Positions 38,924 through 48,645 of a stretch of 64,000 nucleotides of DNA are shown in pieces; positions within the stretch are counted from its first letter, which is position 1, and every line of letters begins with the position of its first letter. Under the pieces are notes generated by a model, which made no database searches, was not told the DNA's origin, and saw nothing but the letters and a program-made list of their open reading frames with translations. The DNA comes from Bacillus sp. Xin1 (GTDB lineage: Bacteria; Bacillota; Bacilli; Bacillales; Bacillaceae_G), in assembly GCF_013314535.1 (NCBI RefSeq), contig NZ_JABUAE010000001.1, positions 526,839 to 590,838 of the forward strand, read 5' to 3'. Made by a program: the position numbers and the translations under genes.

Positions 38924-39076
38924 GATAATCTCTCCTTTCGATGTAGCATCTTTTCTAAAAACATGATAATCTATATATTATTTCCTATAATGACTTCATT
39001 ATAGTGTAAAGAAAAAACATTGACAAATATAAAATGGCTAGCTATAATTTTGTTTGTTGCCTTGAGGTGATATGAT

Positions 39077-39577
39077 ATGAAATGGTCCATCCATCAATTA
39101 AACAAATTGAGACATAAAGGATTGACATTGGATGAGATGGTAGATGTAAGTGAGCTAAAAGAAGTCGAGAAAGAAATTCGCGAAATTAATCCTGTTCATG
39201 TAACAGGTAGAGTTGATTTTGGCTCCAGTAAGTTTACGTTTCATCTACATATAACTGGAAGCATGGTTTTACCATGTTCTCGCTCTTTAGTAGATGTAAC
39301 ATTACCATTTGACATTAAAACAACTGAGGTGTTCCAAACTTCAGTAGAAGAGTACGAAACGGAAGCGGAAATCCATTACTTAGAAGGAGAAGTACTTGAC
39401 TTACTCCCTATAATCAAGGAGAATATACTTTTGGAGATTCCAATGCAAATTTTCAGTGATGATGTTTCCGGTGGAGCACCGACGCAAGGTCAAGACTGGC
39501 AAGTGATTTCGGAAGAAAGCAAAGAAAAGCCTGTTGATCCAAGATTAGCAGGACTTGCGAAGTTTTTTGACAAATAA
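39077..39577 (+). CDS. ylbN: YceD family (DUF177) protein YlbN
   Basis: A 166-residue protein starting [15 protein letters not shown] with GAGGTGATAT upstream. It has the YceD pattern: [31 protein letters not shown] and an acidic C-terminal half ending in [13 protein letters not shown]. The place directly before rpmF is conserved across bacteria and plants, and relatives act in 23S rRNA accumulation or ribosome assembly. Likely cotranscribed with rpmF. Confidence 0.92.
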
Positions 39578-39638
39578 TCGGAAGACTGGTTCAGGCCTTC
39601 ATATGAAAATAACTATTTCTTTTAAGGAGGTGGGAAGA

Positions 39639-39812
39639 ATGGCTGTACCTTTTAGAAGAACTTCTAAAACAGTAAAAAGAAAGCGTCGTACGCATTTCAA
39701 ATTATCAGTACCTGGTATGGTAGAGTGCCCAAGCTGTGGTGAAGCGAAATTAGCTCACCGTGTATGTAAAGCATGCGGTACTTACAAAGGTAAAGAAGTA
39801 ATCAGCAAATAA
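39639..39812 (+). CDS. rpmF: 50S ribosomal protein L32
   Basis: A 57-residue basic protein starting [19 protein letters not shown], with AAGGAGGTGGG before ATG 39639. The zinc ribbon has two CxxC pairs (CPSCG and CKACG), so this is the zinc-binding (C+) form. Codon use is that of a highly expressed gene. A strong terminator follows. Confidence 0.97.
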
Positions 39813-39820
39813 TTGCAGAA

Positions 39821-39857
39821 ATAAACGCAGAAGATATTCTTCTGCGTTTATTTTTTG
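39821..39857 (+). terminator. Terminator of rpmF
   Basis: ATAAACGCAGAAGA (39821-39834) pairs with TCTTCTGCGTTTAT (39838-39851), followed by TTTTT. Confidence 0.9.
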
Positions 39858-39944
39858 TCTTTTTTTCTATCTTGAAGAAAGAAGAGGTTTTTTATCATTC
39901 TCCTCGAACATAGTTTTGTGAAATGAAAGGGGAGATGATTGATA

Positions 39945-40694
39945 ATGAAACTTTTGGCGGAGCGGAAAGAAGATGTAATGTGGATTACACTAAATCGCCC
40001 AAAGAATCACAATGCAATTGATAAAGAAATGACGAATTCATTAGAAAAATTGATAAAAGAAATAAGGCGAGAAGATTGGATTAAATGTGTGGTTATTGCA
40101 GGAAATGGAAAATCATTTTGCGCAGGAGGAGACTTAGAGGAGTTTCATGGATTGAAAACGGAAAAGGCTGCTTATGAGATGCTCGAACGAATGGGAAGGG
40201 TTTTGTATGATATTATGACGCTTCCTGTCCCTACAGTAGCGCTTATAAATGGTGCGGCTATTGGAGGGGGATGTGAACTTGCTGTGGCGTGTGATTATCG
40301 TTTTGCCTCTAAAGATGCGGTCATTGGCTTTATCCAAGGGAATTTAGGAATTATAACTGGGTGGGGAGGGGCCGCGATGTTGCATGAGAGGGTTTGCTAT
40401 TATCAAGCGATGACAATGCTTTGTTCAGCACATCGTTTTTCTGCCGAGGAAGCAAGTAACTATGGATTTGTAAATGAGGTATTTCCCGGTGATGTCATGA
40501 AAGCGTGTCATAAATGGTTAGAGAATATGATTGTTCCGAATATCAAAGTTCAAAAAGCGTATAAAGCTGTTGCGATTCGAAAGTGGGAAGAAAATAATTT
40601 ACGAGAGCGGATGAAAGAAGAAATAACCGAATGTGCACGTTTATGGGAGTCTGAAGAGCATAGTCAGGCTATTGCAGCATTTTTAAGAAAATAG
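39945..40694 (+). CDS. Enoyl-CoA hydratase/isomerase (crotonase) family protein
   Basis: A 249-residue crotonase-fold protein from ATG 39945 (GGGGAG ten bases upstream). The CoA-binding and oxyanion motifs FCAGGDLEEF (residues 58-67) and NGAAIGGGCELAVACDYRFA (102-121) are present. E111 matches the first catalytic Glu of true hydratases (Glu144 in rat), but the second (Glu164) is replaced by Q131 in GFIQGNLGIITGWGG. So the reaction may not be hydration; a hydrolase or decarboxylase is possible. It is a single gene between rpmF and rsfA. Confidence 0.88.
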   Translation: MKLLAERKEDVMWITLNRPKNHNAIDKEMTNSLEKLIKEIRREDWIKCVVIAGNGKSFCAGGDLEEFHGLKTEKAAYEMLERMGRVLYDIMTLPVPTVALINGAAIGGGCELAVACDYRFASKDAVIGFIQGNLGIITGWGGAAMLHERVCYYQAMTMLCSAHRFSAEEASNYGFVNEVFPGDVMKACHKWLENMIVPNIKVQKAYKAVAIRKWEENNLRERMKEEITECARLWESEEHSQAIAAFLRK

Positions 40695-40780
40695 AAAAAT
40701 ATATTCTTTACATGTTTGTATTCTATCTTTTCTAGTAACTGCATATGTTTAATAAAAAATGCATAAGGAGGACTAGAGGG

Positions 40781-41302
40781 ATGGCGACAACAAGACAAGA
40801 TGCATGGACTGATGATGAAGATTTACTTCTGGCAGAAGTGGTACTCCGGCATATTCGTGAAGGCGGAACGCAACTTTCCGCATTTAAAGAAGTAGGTAAA
40901 CATTTATCTCGTACACCTGCAGCATGTGGATTTAGATGGAATTCTTACGTTAGAAAGCAATATAAAGAACGTATTGAAGAGGCAAAACAAATTCGTAAGG
41001 TAGAAAATTATGAAGTAAGGCAACCGAAAGTGGCGGAGTTTTCTCCTGTATCGATTACATTAGAGGATGTCATTGCTTTTTTACAAAAATATAAAGGTGA
41101 AGAAGAAGTAAAAGAATCCCACCAAAAAATTGAGTTGTTACAAAAGGAAAAAGAACAGCTTCTTCAGCGATTAGCTGTATATGAGGAAGAGTATCGTACT
41201 TTGCTTGATTATATTGATCGAAAAAGAAGTGTGATGGTGCTAGAAACAAAAGGGAAAGATACAATTTATGAGCATGAAACACTAGAAAAGTTGAAAAAAT
41301 AA
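40781..41302 (+). CDS. rsfA: Prespore-specific regulator RsfA (Myb-like DNA-binding)
   Basis: A 173-residue protein from ATG 40781 with AAGGAGGACTAGAGG upstream. An N-terminal Myb/SANT-like helix-turn-helix ([24 protein letters not shown], then [18 protein letters not shown]) is followed by a long coiled coil (about residues 105-150). B. subtilis RsfA (YlbO) is made in the forespore and tunes the SigF regulon. A bidirectional terminator follows. Confidence 0.9.
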   Translation: MATTRQDAWTDDEDLLLAEVVLRHIREGGTQLSAFKEVGKHLSRTPAACGFRWNSYVRKQYKERIEEAKQIRKVENYEVRQPKVAEFSPVSITLEDVIAFLQKYKGEEEVKESHQKIELLQKEKEQLLQRLAVYEEEYRTLLDYIDRKRSVMVLETKGKDTIYEHETLEKLKK

Positions 41303-41330
41303 AAACAGCTGAATAACAGCTGTTTTTATT
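41298..41330. terminator. Bidirectional terminator between rsfA and ylbP
   Basis: AATAAAAACAGCTG (41298-41311) pairs with CAGCTGTTTTTATT (41317-41330) with an AATAA loop. Confidence 0.88.
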
Positions 41331-41804
41331 TTATGCTGATTCTTCGTTTGTAACCGCATTCAAATTGGTTTCTGGATGCCAAATATAAAATTCACCATCA
41401 GTCGTTGATACTTGCCTGAAATTTTGTTTATCCCAAAACGCAGCCGATTGAATGCGGGCTGTTGTTTTGATTGGAAATTGTAGCTGTTTTGCGTAGTTAA
41501 CAAGCATTTGACCAAAACCTTGTTTTTGAAAGTTTGGTAACACTTCAAGCTTTGAAAGTTCTACGTAAGTTCCAGTAATCTCAAGATCTGATTCACCATG
41601 TCTCCTCATATACAAGCTCATACGCGCGATAAGGGATCCACCGTAATAAATGCCGTAAAAAGGAGACTCGCTGCCGTTTTCAATAATATTTGCTTGTAAT
41701 TCTTCAAACATGGAGAGTTCTTGAGCACCGCAGCCTTTAAATTTTTTAAATTCGTCTAATGTTTTATAATTGATGAGCAAACGCTCAACTTTTGGGAATG
41801 TCAT
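41331..41804 (-). CDS. ylbP: GNAT family N-acetyltransferase YlbP
   Basis: A 157-residue protein from ATG 41804 (MTFPKVERLL) with AAAAGGATG upstream. The acetyl-CoA binding motif of GNAT proteins is in LEVLPNFQKQGFGQMLVNYA. The substrate is unknown. It lies convergent to rsfA and divergent from panE, as ylbP does in B. subtilis. Another frame extending 72 bases upstream has no ribosome site. Confidence 0.88.
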   Translation of the reverse strand: MTFPKVERLLINYKTLDEFKKFKGCGAQELSMFEELQANIIENGSESPFYGIYYGGSLIARMSLYMRRHGESDLEITGTYVELSKLEVLPNFQKQGFGQMLVNYAKQLQFPIKTTARIQSAAFWDKQNFRQVSTTDGEFYIWHPETNLNAVTNEESA

Positions 41805-42115
41805 TACATCACATCCTTTTCTCGTTTTGAAAAAATAAAGAAAAGTATAAATATTCTCAATAATATTATAACTCATTTTTTCATTTTTATGAAGAAAATA
41901 GAATATTTCTTTCAGTATTTTTTTGAAGAGTTTGCTACACTAGTCATAGGAAGGCGATTTATACATATTTATGAAATGTACTTTCGATTGTTGAAATATA
42001 AATAAGATATAATTAATGTTAGGGCAAGTATAGAGGGGAGGAAATCAGAAGGCTTTTAATTAATGGCAGAATATATTTCTTTTTGGCACTCGTTAGGAGC
42101 TTCTGAAGGATAGAG

Positions 42116-42994
42116 ATGAAAATTGGGATTGTTGGTCCGGGAGCGATTGGTTTGTTATTTGCCTTTTATTTAAAAAAGAACAAACAGGATGTTACATTAT
42201 TTACAAGAACAGTAGAACAAGCTGAAAAGTTAATGCAGGAAGGGATAAGGTGTATTCGTAAGGGAGAAGTGGAAACGGTATTTATAAATGTTATGCCATT
42301 AGAGAATATTGTAGACGAACAAATGGACTATATGTTCATTGCTGTTAAACAATATCATTTAGCGAATATACTTCCTTTCATAAAAGAACAAAGACGGATT
42401 ATCTTTTTACAAAATGGGATGTCTCATCTGCACATCTTGCAAGAAATAAAGTGTAAAAATGTAGCGGTGGGGATTGTAGAGCATGGGGCAAAAAAAGAAA
42501 ATGAATATACAGTGAAGCATACAGGGGTAGGGGTTACGAAATTTGGAGTGGTACATGGTGATTTGTCTCAATTTGAGTCACTATTAGATTGTTTTTCTCT
42601 AAAATATTTTCGGGTGCAAGTAGAAGAAAATTGGAAACAGACGATGTGTTATAAACTTGTAATAAATGCCTGTATTAATCCGCTAACAGCTTTATACGGT
42701 ATACAAAATGGAGAATTATTGTCGAATCCTTATTTTTATAAAGTTATGGAGCAAATATTTCAAGAGGTTGTGTTTCTTGCAGGGGAGGGCGAAAAAGAAG
42801 AGCTGTGGCAATTGGTTTGTCGTGTATGTGAAACCACAGCCAGTAATACCTCTTCTATGTTAGCTGATGTAAGAGAGAATCGACAGACGGAAATTGATGC
42901 TATTGTTGGCTATGCGATAGAAGAAGCGAGGAAACAACAAAAACAAGTTCCCACACTGCAATTTTTATACAATTCAATAAAGGGATTAGCATGA
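42116..42994 (+). CDS. panE: 2-dehydropantoate 2-reductase (ketopantoate reductase), YlbQ-like
   Basis: A 292-residue NADPH-dependent reductase with the N-terminal GPGAIG nucleotide-binding motif, KQYH in the cofactor-domain end, and the C-terminal helical domain with CYKLVINACINPLTAL (catalytic Lys) and NTSSMLADVRENRQTEID. It makes pantoate for CoA synthesis. GAAGGATAGAG precedes ATG 42116. Bacillus genomes have paralogues, so the name panE marks the family and not proven main activity. Confidence 0.9.
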   Translation: MKIGIVGPGAIGLLFAFYLKKNKQDVTLFTRTVEQAEKLMQEGIRCIRKGEVETVFINVMPLENIVDEQMDYMFIAVKQYHLANILPFIKEQRRIIFLQNGMSHLHILQEIKCKNVAVGIVEHGAKKENEYTVKHTGVGVTKFGVVHGDLSQFESLLDCFSLKYFRVQVEENWKQTMCYKLVINACINPLTALYGIQNGELLSNPYFYKVMEQIFQEVVFLAGEGEKEELWQLVCRVCETTASNTSSMLADVRENRQTEIDAIVGYAIEEARKQQKQVPTLQFLYNSIKGLA

Positions 42995-43076
42995 TAAGAG
43001 ATATTCTTTGCTTTTACATCGAACATTGACTACAATTTGGATTGGTGAGAGAACAGGATAGGAAAGGAAGAATTAT

Positions 43077-44693
43077 ATGGAGATAAAAGAAATCTCTGTT
43101 CCACTACAAGGTGTTGTGGCGGACTATATGAAGGGTAAAAAAGAAGTGCAGGCATACTTCGATTATCCGTTAACAGAAGATGGATTCGGACAACGTCTGC
43201 ATGATTTGCGTGATAAAAAGTTTTTCCGTCAGGACTTAGTGGCACATTTATTAGAATATAATACGAATTTACATGCTGGAGAGCATACTCTTCGGAATAT
43301 AGAGGCGCTAGCGGATGAAAATACATATGTTGTTGTTGGAGGACAACAGGCAGGACTATTAACAGGACCTCTTTATACTGTGCATAAGATTATTTCGATT
43401 TTACAGCTTGCAAAAGAAAAAGAAGCAAGTTTAGGAGTTCGAGTCGTTCCAGTTTTTTGGATTGCTGGCGAAGACCACGATATCGATGAAATTAACCATG
43501 TGTTTGTAATGAAAAATAAAAAAATAAAAAAGACAATTTTTCATGATCGTCATCCGAAAAAGGCGAGTGCGTCTGAATCTGACATTTCGATAGAAGATTG
43601 TAGAAAGTGGCTTGAAGAAATTTTTAAAACATATCCAGAAACGAATTTTACAAAGGATGTATTACAGTTTGTTGAAGATGCTTTGCAGAATTCACGTACA
43701 TATGTAGATTTCTTTGCGCATCTTATTATGAAATTATTTGTAGATTCAGGTTTGATTCTCGTTGATTCGCATCATCCAGCGTTAAGGAAATTGGAAGTCT
43801 CCTTTTTTAAACAAATACTAAGTCGATATAAAGAAGTGCAGACGAGTCTTCAAAAACAACAGCAATTAGTAAGGGAGCAAGGATATAAACCAATTATTGA
43901 AACGAAACCAAATGCAGTGCATATATTTATGCAAATTGATGAAGAACGTGTGTTGTTAGAAGAAGAGAATGGAAAATTTATTGGAAAAGATGGTACTTAT
44001 TCGTTTTCGTATGAAGAATTGATAGCAGAAATGGAAAGAAATCCGGAACGATTTAGCAATAATGTTGTAACAAGACCGCTTATGCAAGAATATATATTTC
44101 CGACATTAGCGTTTATTGGAGGGCCTGGTGAAATTGCTTACTGGAGTGAATTACAGCAAGTATTTCATGTGTTTGGTTTTCGTGTGCCTCCCGTTGTTCC
44201 AAGACTTACAATGAGCTACATGGAACGCGATATTTTTACAGATCTACACGATTTGCGATTACAAGAGAGTGATCCGTTTTTGAATGATATAAGTAAGTTA
44301 CGTGAAGAGTGGCTTTCTAACCAAATAGAAGAACCGATTGATAAGCAGTTTATAGAAGCGACGGAGAAAATGATGGATATTCATAGCTCTTTACAGGCGT
44401 TTGTAAAAAAAGTAGACCCAGGACTACAATCGTTTGCTGAGAAAAATGAATGGAAAATTAAAGAGCAAATGGAGCTGCTAGAAAGAACGTTAAAGCGGAA
44501 TGTTGAGAAAAAACATGAAGTAGAGCTAAATAAATTCCGTCGTTTGCAATATGCGCTTCGCCCGTTAGGTGCGCCGCAAGAACGGGTATGGAATATATGT
44601 TATTATTTAAATCAATTTGGATTAGACTTTGTTGAACGGGTGATGAAGCAATCCTACTCTTGGGACGGTAAACATCATATTATAAAACTATAA
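43077..44693 (+). CDS. bshC: Bacillithiol synthase, cysteine-adding enzyme
   Basis: A 538-residue protein of the BshC (YllA) family: FVVVGGQQAGLLTGPLYTVHK-type region near residue 83, FWIAGEDHDIDEINHV, and a C-terminal coiled-coil region (about 450-500). It adds Cys to glucosaminyl-malate in the last step of bacillithiol synthesis, the low-molecular-weight thiol of Bacillus. GGAAAGGAAG precedes ATG 43077. It lies directly before the dcw cluster, as in other Bacilli. Confidence 0.94.
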   Translation: MEIKEISVPLQGVVADYMKGKKEVQAYFDYPLTEDGFGQRLHDLRDKKFFRQDLVAHLLEYNTNLHAGEHTLRNIEALADENTYVVVGGQQAGLLTGPLYTVHKIISILQLAKEKEASLGVRVVPVFWIAGEDHDIDEINHVFVMKNKKIKKTIFHDRHPKKASASESDISIEDCRKWLEEIFKTYPETNFTKDVLQFVEDALQNSRTYVDFFAHLIMKLFVDSGLILVDSHHPALRKLEVSFFKQILSRYKEVQTSLQKQQQLVREQGYKPIIETKPNAVHIFMQIDEERVLLEEENGKFIGKDGTYSFSYEELIAEMERNPERFSNNVVTRPLMQEYIFPTLAFIGGPGEIAYWSELQQVFHVFGFRVPPVVPRLTMSYMERDIFTDLHDLRLQESDPFLNDISKLREEWLSNQIEEPIDKQFIEATEKMMDIHSSLQAFVKKVDPGLQSFAEKNEWKIKEQMELLERTLKRNVEKKHEVELNKFRRLQYALRPLGAPQERVWNICYYLNQFGLDFVERVMKQSYSWDGKHHIIKL

Positions 44694-44723
44694 AATCTTG
44701 CTCTTAGGAGCAGGATTTTATTT
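44692..44723 (+). terminator. Terminator of bshC
   Basis: AAAATC-TGCTC pairs with GAGCA-GATTTT (44692-44722) with one mismatch and a TTAG loop, followed by ATTTTT. Confidence 0.78.
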
Positions 44724-45063
44724 TTGATTTGTGGAATTTACTGTAAAGTGTTTTTTCTGAATTATCGAACGAATTAACTAGGAGTATGATATTGACAATG
44801 AAACGCGTGCATATGACAAAATAGAACAAAATGTAAACGTATTATTGTGCTTTTCGACATGTTTTTATTTAATTTCCCGCAAAAAATGATAAAATTTAGT
44901 ATATAATAAAGTGAGACTGCGATTTGTGGATATTAGATTTCCACTGACGCCAAGTTGGATGTGATATGTTTTCGGAGTATTAATTTGCTCGCACATTGTG
45001 TGGGTTATTAAAAGAAAAAAGGAGACATTCAACGTAATTATTTTGCAAAAAGTAGGTGCAACA
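44724..45063 (+). other. Promoter/leader region of the dcw cluster; no mraZ
   Basis: Bases 44724-45063 hold no gene. In many Bacilli mraZ (about 430 bases) stands between bshC and rsmH; the gap here is too small and no MraZ-like translation was seen. TATAAT at 44911-44916 is a candidate -10 box with a poor -35. GTGGA/TCCAC (about 44937-44955) could form a leader hairpin. AAAAAGGAGA at 45018-45027 resembles a ribosome site but leads to no frame start other than rsmH. Confidence 0.45.
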
Positions 45064-45996
45064 ATGTTTAAACACGTAACAGTTCTTTTAAAAGAAACAG
45101 TAGATGGTTTGGATATAAAACCCGGTGGTACATATGTGGATTGTACGCTAGGTGGCGGGGGACATAGTTCTTATTTATTATCCCAACTAACGGAAGGAGG
45201 AAAGTTAATTGCATTTGATCAAGATGAGATTGCGATTCAAAATGCAAAAGAAAAATTTTCTTCTTATGGTGATCAATTTGTAACAGTGAAGAGTAATTTC
45301 CGCTATTTATCAGAGAAATTACACGAATTAGGAATAACAGAAGTAGATGGTATTTTATTCGATTTAGGTGTTTCATCCCCACAATTAGATACACCAGAAC
45401 GTGGTTTTAGTTATCATCATGATGCACCCTTAGATATGAGGATGGATCAAGATGCCTCATTAACGGCATATGATGTTGTGAACAACTGGTCATATGAACA
45501 ACTCGTAAGAATCTTTTTCCAATATGGTGAAGAAAAATTCTCAAAGCAAATTGCAAGGAAAATTGAAGCATATCGTGAGAATAAGACGATTGAAACAACA
45601 GGAGAGTTAGTGGAGTTAATTAAAGAAGGAATTCCAGCTCCAGCACGTAGAACGGGAGGACATCCTGCAAAACGAGTATTCCAAGCGATTCGTATTGCTG
45701 TAAATGACGAATTGAAAGTGTTTGAAGAAGCGCTAGAATCTGCGATTGGAATGGTTAAGCCTGGTGGAAGAATTAGTGTCATTACGTTCCATTCGTTGGA
45801 AGATCGTATTTGTAAAACAACATTTAAACGAAATAGTTCAACGCCACAGCTTCCTCCAGGATTACCAATTATTCCGGATGAATTTAAGCCGAAACTAAAA
45901 CTCATTACAAGAAAACCGATTTTACCTTCTGATGAAGAGTTAGAAGAAAATAATCGAGCTCGTTCTGCAAAGTTACGGATCGCTGAAAAACGATAA
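45064..45996 (+). CDS. rsmH: 16S rRNA (cytosine1402-N4)-methyltransferase
   Basis: From ATG 45064 ([13 protein letters not shown]) the protein has 310 residues, the family's normal length; a frame extends 66 bases upstream without a good start. The SAM-binding region is [15 protein letters not shown], with [34 protein letters not shown] and SFHSLEDRI further on. It methylates C1402 in the ribosomal P site. First gene of the dcw cluster here (older name mraW). AGGTG is the ribosome site. Confidence 0.96.
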   Translation: MFKHVTVLLKETVDGLDIKPGGTYVDCTLGGGGHSSYLLSQLTEGGKLIAFDQDEIAIQNAKEKFSSYGDQFVTVKSNFRYLSEKLHELGITEVDGILFDLGVSSPQLDTPERGFSYHHDAPLDMRMDQDASLTAYDVVNNWSYEQLVRIFFQYGEEKFSKQIARKIEAYRENKTIETTGELVELIKEGIPAPARRTGGHPAKRVFQAIRIAVNDELKVFEEALESAIGMVKPGGRISVITFHSLEDRICKTTFKRNSSTPQLPPGLPIIPDEFKPKLKLITRKPILPSDEELEENNRARSAKLRIAEKR

Positions 45997-46011
45997 AAAG
46001 GAGAGAGAGGT

Positions 46012-46374
46012 ATGACAAATTTAGCTGTAAAGTATAAACAACAACAAGTACAAGAGCAAGAACAAACTCAAATTCCACAGCAAAAAGTACAATCAAAGGT
46101 AAAAACAAAGATTACAAGAATTGAAAAATTGATGTACGTAGCTTTTGTTGGTTTTTTATTATACGCTTGCGTTGCTTTTATTGGAAATAAAGCAGGACTG
46201 TACCAAGTTGATGCGGAAGCAGCAAAAATAGAGAATTCCATTGTGAAACAACAAAAAACAAATCAAGAATTACAAGCTGAAGTGGAAAAGTTAAGCCGCT
46301 ATGAACGTATCGCAGAAATCGCAAAAAAACACGGGCTAGAAATTAATGCGAATAATGTGAAAGGTTTACATTAA
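46012..46374 (+). CDS. ftsL: Cell division protein FtsL
   Basis: A 120-residue bitopic membrane protein: a cytoplasmic N-terminus rich in Gln and Lys, one transmembrane helix (about residues 41-60), and an extracellular leucine-zipper-like coiled coil (VDAEAAKIENSIVKQQ..., about 65-100). It binds DivIC and DivIB and is a limiting, unstable part of the divisome. AAGGAGAGAGAGGT precedes ATG 46012. It lies between rsmH and pbpB, as in B. subtilis. Confidence 0.94.
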   Translation: MTNLAVKYKQQQVQEQEQTQIPQQKVQSKVKTKITRIEKLMYVAFVGFLLYACVAFIGNKAGLYQVDAEAAKIENSIVKQQKTNQELQAEVEKLSRYERIAEIAKKHGLEINANNVKGLH

Positions 46375-46395
46375 TATAGTAGGTGTGAAGAAAAT

Positions 46396-48543
46396 ATGAA
46401 AATGAATATGAACAAATTTCATACCAATAAAGGAGCAGGTTACTTTATGATATTTTTCCTCCTGCTCTTTTTGCTGTTGTTAGCCCGATTTTTTTATATT
46501 CAAGCGACAGGAACAGTACATGGACAAGATTTAAAGAAACTTGCACAAGAAAAGCATAATAAAAATGGCGTACTTGAAGCGAATCGTGGAACGATTTATG
46601 ATCAGAATGGACATGTGTTAGCGCAAGATGCGAACTCATACAGGATGGTTGCGGAATTAAAAGGTGACGATTCTGTAAAAGATAAAGAGGATACTGCAAA
46701 GAAAATTGCAGGTGTACTTGGGAAAGGCGAAGACGAAATTTTAGCCGCTTTAAACAAAGATAAGCGTCAGGTAGAGTTTGGAACGTTAGGAAAAAACTTG
46801 ACGAAAGAGACGAAAGATCAAATAGAAGCTCTTAAGCTACCAGGCATTTCATTTGTTACCGAAAAAGCTAGGGTGTATCCAAATGGAGATTTCGCATCTT
46901 ACGTGTTAGGTTTTGCAAAACCTAACGATAATGGAATTGCGGAGGGGAAATTTGGATTAGAAAAGAGTTTAGATAAGTATTTGCGTGCTTCAAATGGAAG
47001 TGTAGCGTATACAGGAGATCGTAATGGTGTTTCTCTTGATGGTGGGAAACAAAGTGTGAAGCCACCGAAAAATGGACAAAATGTATATTTAACGATTGAT
47101 CAACGTATTCAAGGGTTTTTAGAGGATGCGATGAAAGCAGCTGATCAGCATTATGAACCTTCCATGTTAATTGGAGTGGTTGCAGACCCAAAAACAGGAA
47201 AAGTACTAGGGATGTCTAGTCGACCTAGCTATGATCCAAATAAGCGTGATATTGAATACTTTTTAAATGATCCAATCGCAAATGCGTATGAGCCGGGGTC
47301 TACAATGAAAATCTTTACATTAGCTGCGGCAATTAATGAAGGTGTATATAATGGTCAAGAATATTATCAGTCAGGTACATATCCCGTTGGAAATCGTAAA
47401 ATAAAAGACCATAACGGTGGTGCAGGTTGGGGATCTATTACATTTGATGAAGGTGTTGAACGCTCTTCTAACGTTGCGTTTGCTATTTTAGGAGATCAAA
47501 AACTGGGTGCAGAGCGTTTCCGACAATATATTCATAAGTTTGGATTAGATGAAAAAACTGGTATTGACTTACCTGGTGAAGGTGAGAATACAATTATATT
47601 TGACCAGCAGATTCAGCAGGTAACAACTGCATTTGGACAAGGGTCAACTGTAACGCCAATACAGCTTGTACAAGCCGCAACTGCAATTGCGAATGATGGG
47701 AAGATGATGAAACCGTATGCCATCGATCGAATTGTAGATCCAATAACGAATAAAGTGGAGTTACAGCATAAACCAGAAGAGGTAGGAAAGCCGGTTTCAA
47801 AAGAAACAGCAGCGCAAGTACGACAATTACTAGAACAAGTTGTTACATCGCCAAAAGGTACGGGGAATGCGTATAAAATCGATGGATATTCCGTTGGTGG
47901 TAAAACGGGGACAGCGCAAATTCCAGATGGAAAAGGCGGATATATGACAGGCAGAGAAAATTATATTTTTTCATTCCTAGGTATGGCACCGATGGATGAT
48001 CCCCAGTTAATTGTTTACTTTGCAATTAAGCAACCGAAATTAAAAGATAATGAATACGGAGCAAAACCTCTTGCAGAAATGTTTAAATCTGTAACGAAAA
48101 ATAGCTTAGAGTATTTAAAAATTAAACCGAATGAAGTGAAAGATTCGAAGAAATATGTGAAAGAGCAGCAGGCGGTTGTGCCAGATGTAACTGGGAAAAC
48201 AATGGAAGAGGCGAAAACGATATTAGAAAAAGCCAAATTCCGTCCAATTATACTAGGTGAAGGAAAAGTAAAACAACAAGTACCAAAAGTGACTGAAAAA
48301 ACATTGAAGGGCGATCGAGTCTTCTTAGTAGGAGATAAACCGCTAATGCCAAATGTACAAGGATGGGCGCTTCGTGATGTAATGAATTTAGCGAAAACGT
48401 TAAATCTTAATTTGAAACCATCTGGTACAGGATATGTGACGGAACAAAGTGTGGCTGAAGGAACGCCGTTACAAGCAGGGACAGAATTAGCTGTAACACT
48501 CGTACCACCGCTCGAACCACAGCAAGAGGCAGAAAATCCATAA
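46396..48543 (+). CDS. pbpB: Penicillin-binding protein 2B, division transpeptidase
   Basis: A 715-residue class B PBP with an N-terminal membrane anchor (about residues 14-34), dimerisation domain, and transpeptidase motifs SxxK in EPGSTMKIFT, SxN in ERSSNVAFA, and KTGT in GGKTGTAQIP. Two C-terminal PASTA domains begin at VVPDVTGKTMEEA and MPNVQGWALRDV. It crosslinks septal peptidoglycan, probably with FtsW. It follows ftsL by 21 bases. Confidence 0.96.
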   Translation: MKMNMNKFHTNKGAGYFMIFFLLLFLLLLARFFYIQATGTVHGQDLKKLAQEKHNKNGVLEANRGTIYDQNGHVLAQDANSYRMVAELKGDDSVKDKEDTAKKIAGVLGKGEDEILAALNKDKRQVEFGTLGKNLTKETKDQIEALKLPGISFVTEKARVYPNGDFASYVLGFAKPNDNGIAEGKFGLEKSLDKYLRASNGSVAYTGDRNGVSLDGGKQSVKPPKNGQNVYLTIDQRIQGFLEDAMKAADQHYEPSMLIGVVADPKTGKVLGMSSRPSYDPNKRDIEYFLNDPIANAYEPGSTMKIFTLAAAINEGVYNGQEYYQSGTYPVGNRKIKDHNGGAGWGSITFDEGVERSSNVAFAILGDQKLGAERFRQYIHKFGLDEKTGIDLPGEGENTIIFDQQIQQVTTAFGQGSTVTPIQLVQAATAIANDGKMMKPYAIDRIVDPITNKVELQHKPEEVGKPVSKETAAQVRQLLEQVVTSPKGTGNAYKIDGYSVGGKTGTAQIPDGKGGYMTGRENYIFSFLGMAPMDDPQLIVYFAIKQPKLKDNEYGAKPLAEMFKSVTKNSLEYLKIKPNEVKDSKKYVKEQQAVVPDVTGKTMEEAKTILEKAKFRPIILGEGKVKQQVPKVTEKTLKGDRVFLVGDKPLMPNVQGWALRDVMNLAKTLNLNLKPSGTGYVTEQSVAEGTPLQAGTELAVTLVPPLEPQQEAENP

Positions 48544-48603
48544 TAGTGTAGATGTATATCATGCAAGAGATGTAAGAGGTTCTATCTGAACAGGTACAAG
48601 CAT

Positions 48604-48645
48604 ATATTGGAACAAGCTAGGCGTGAAGGAGGCTTGTTCCAATAT
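48604..48645 (+). promoter_or_regulatory. Hairpin masking the spoVD start codon
   Basis: ATATTGGAACAAGC (48604-48617) is an exact reverse complement of GCTTGTTCCAATAT (48632-48645), with one more U-G pair outside (48603 with 48646). The 14-base loop contains AAGGAG (48626-48631) and the 3' arm contains the first two bases of the ATG (48644-48646). In mRNA this 14-bp stem should restrict initiation, so it is a likely translational control element. Confidence 0.75.

Noticed and set aside
40745-40780. Longer N-terminus for RsfA and similar upstream extensions for CtaC, YlbL, MurB, RsmH and YlbF
   Set aside because: In each case the downstream start has the proper ribosome site and fits the family's length.
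48015-48566. Minus-strand 183-codon frame over the 3' end of pbpB
   Set aside because: Ser/Phe/Cys-rich composition typical of antisense translation; no start signal.
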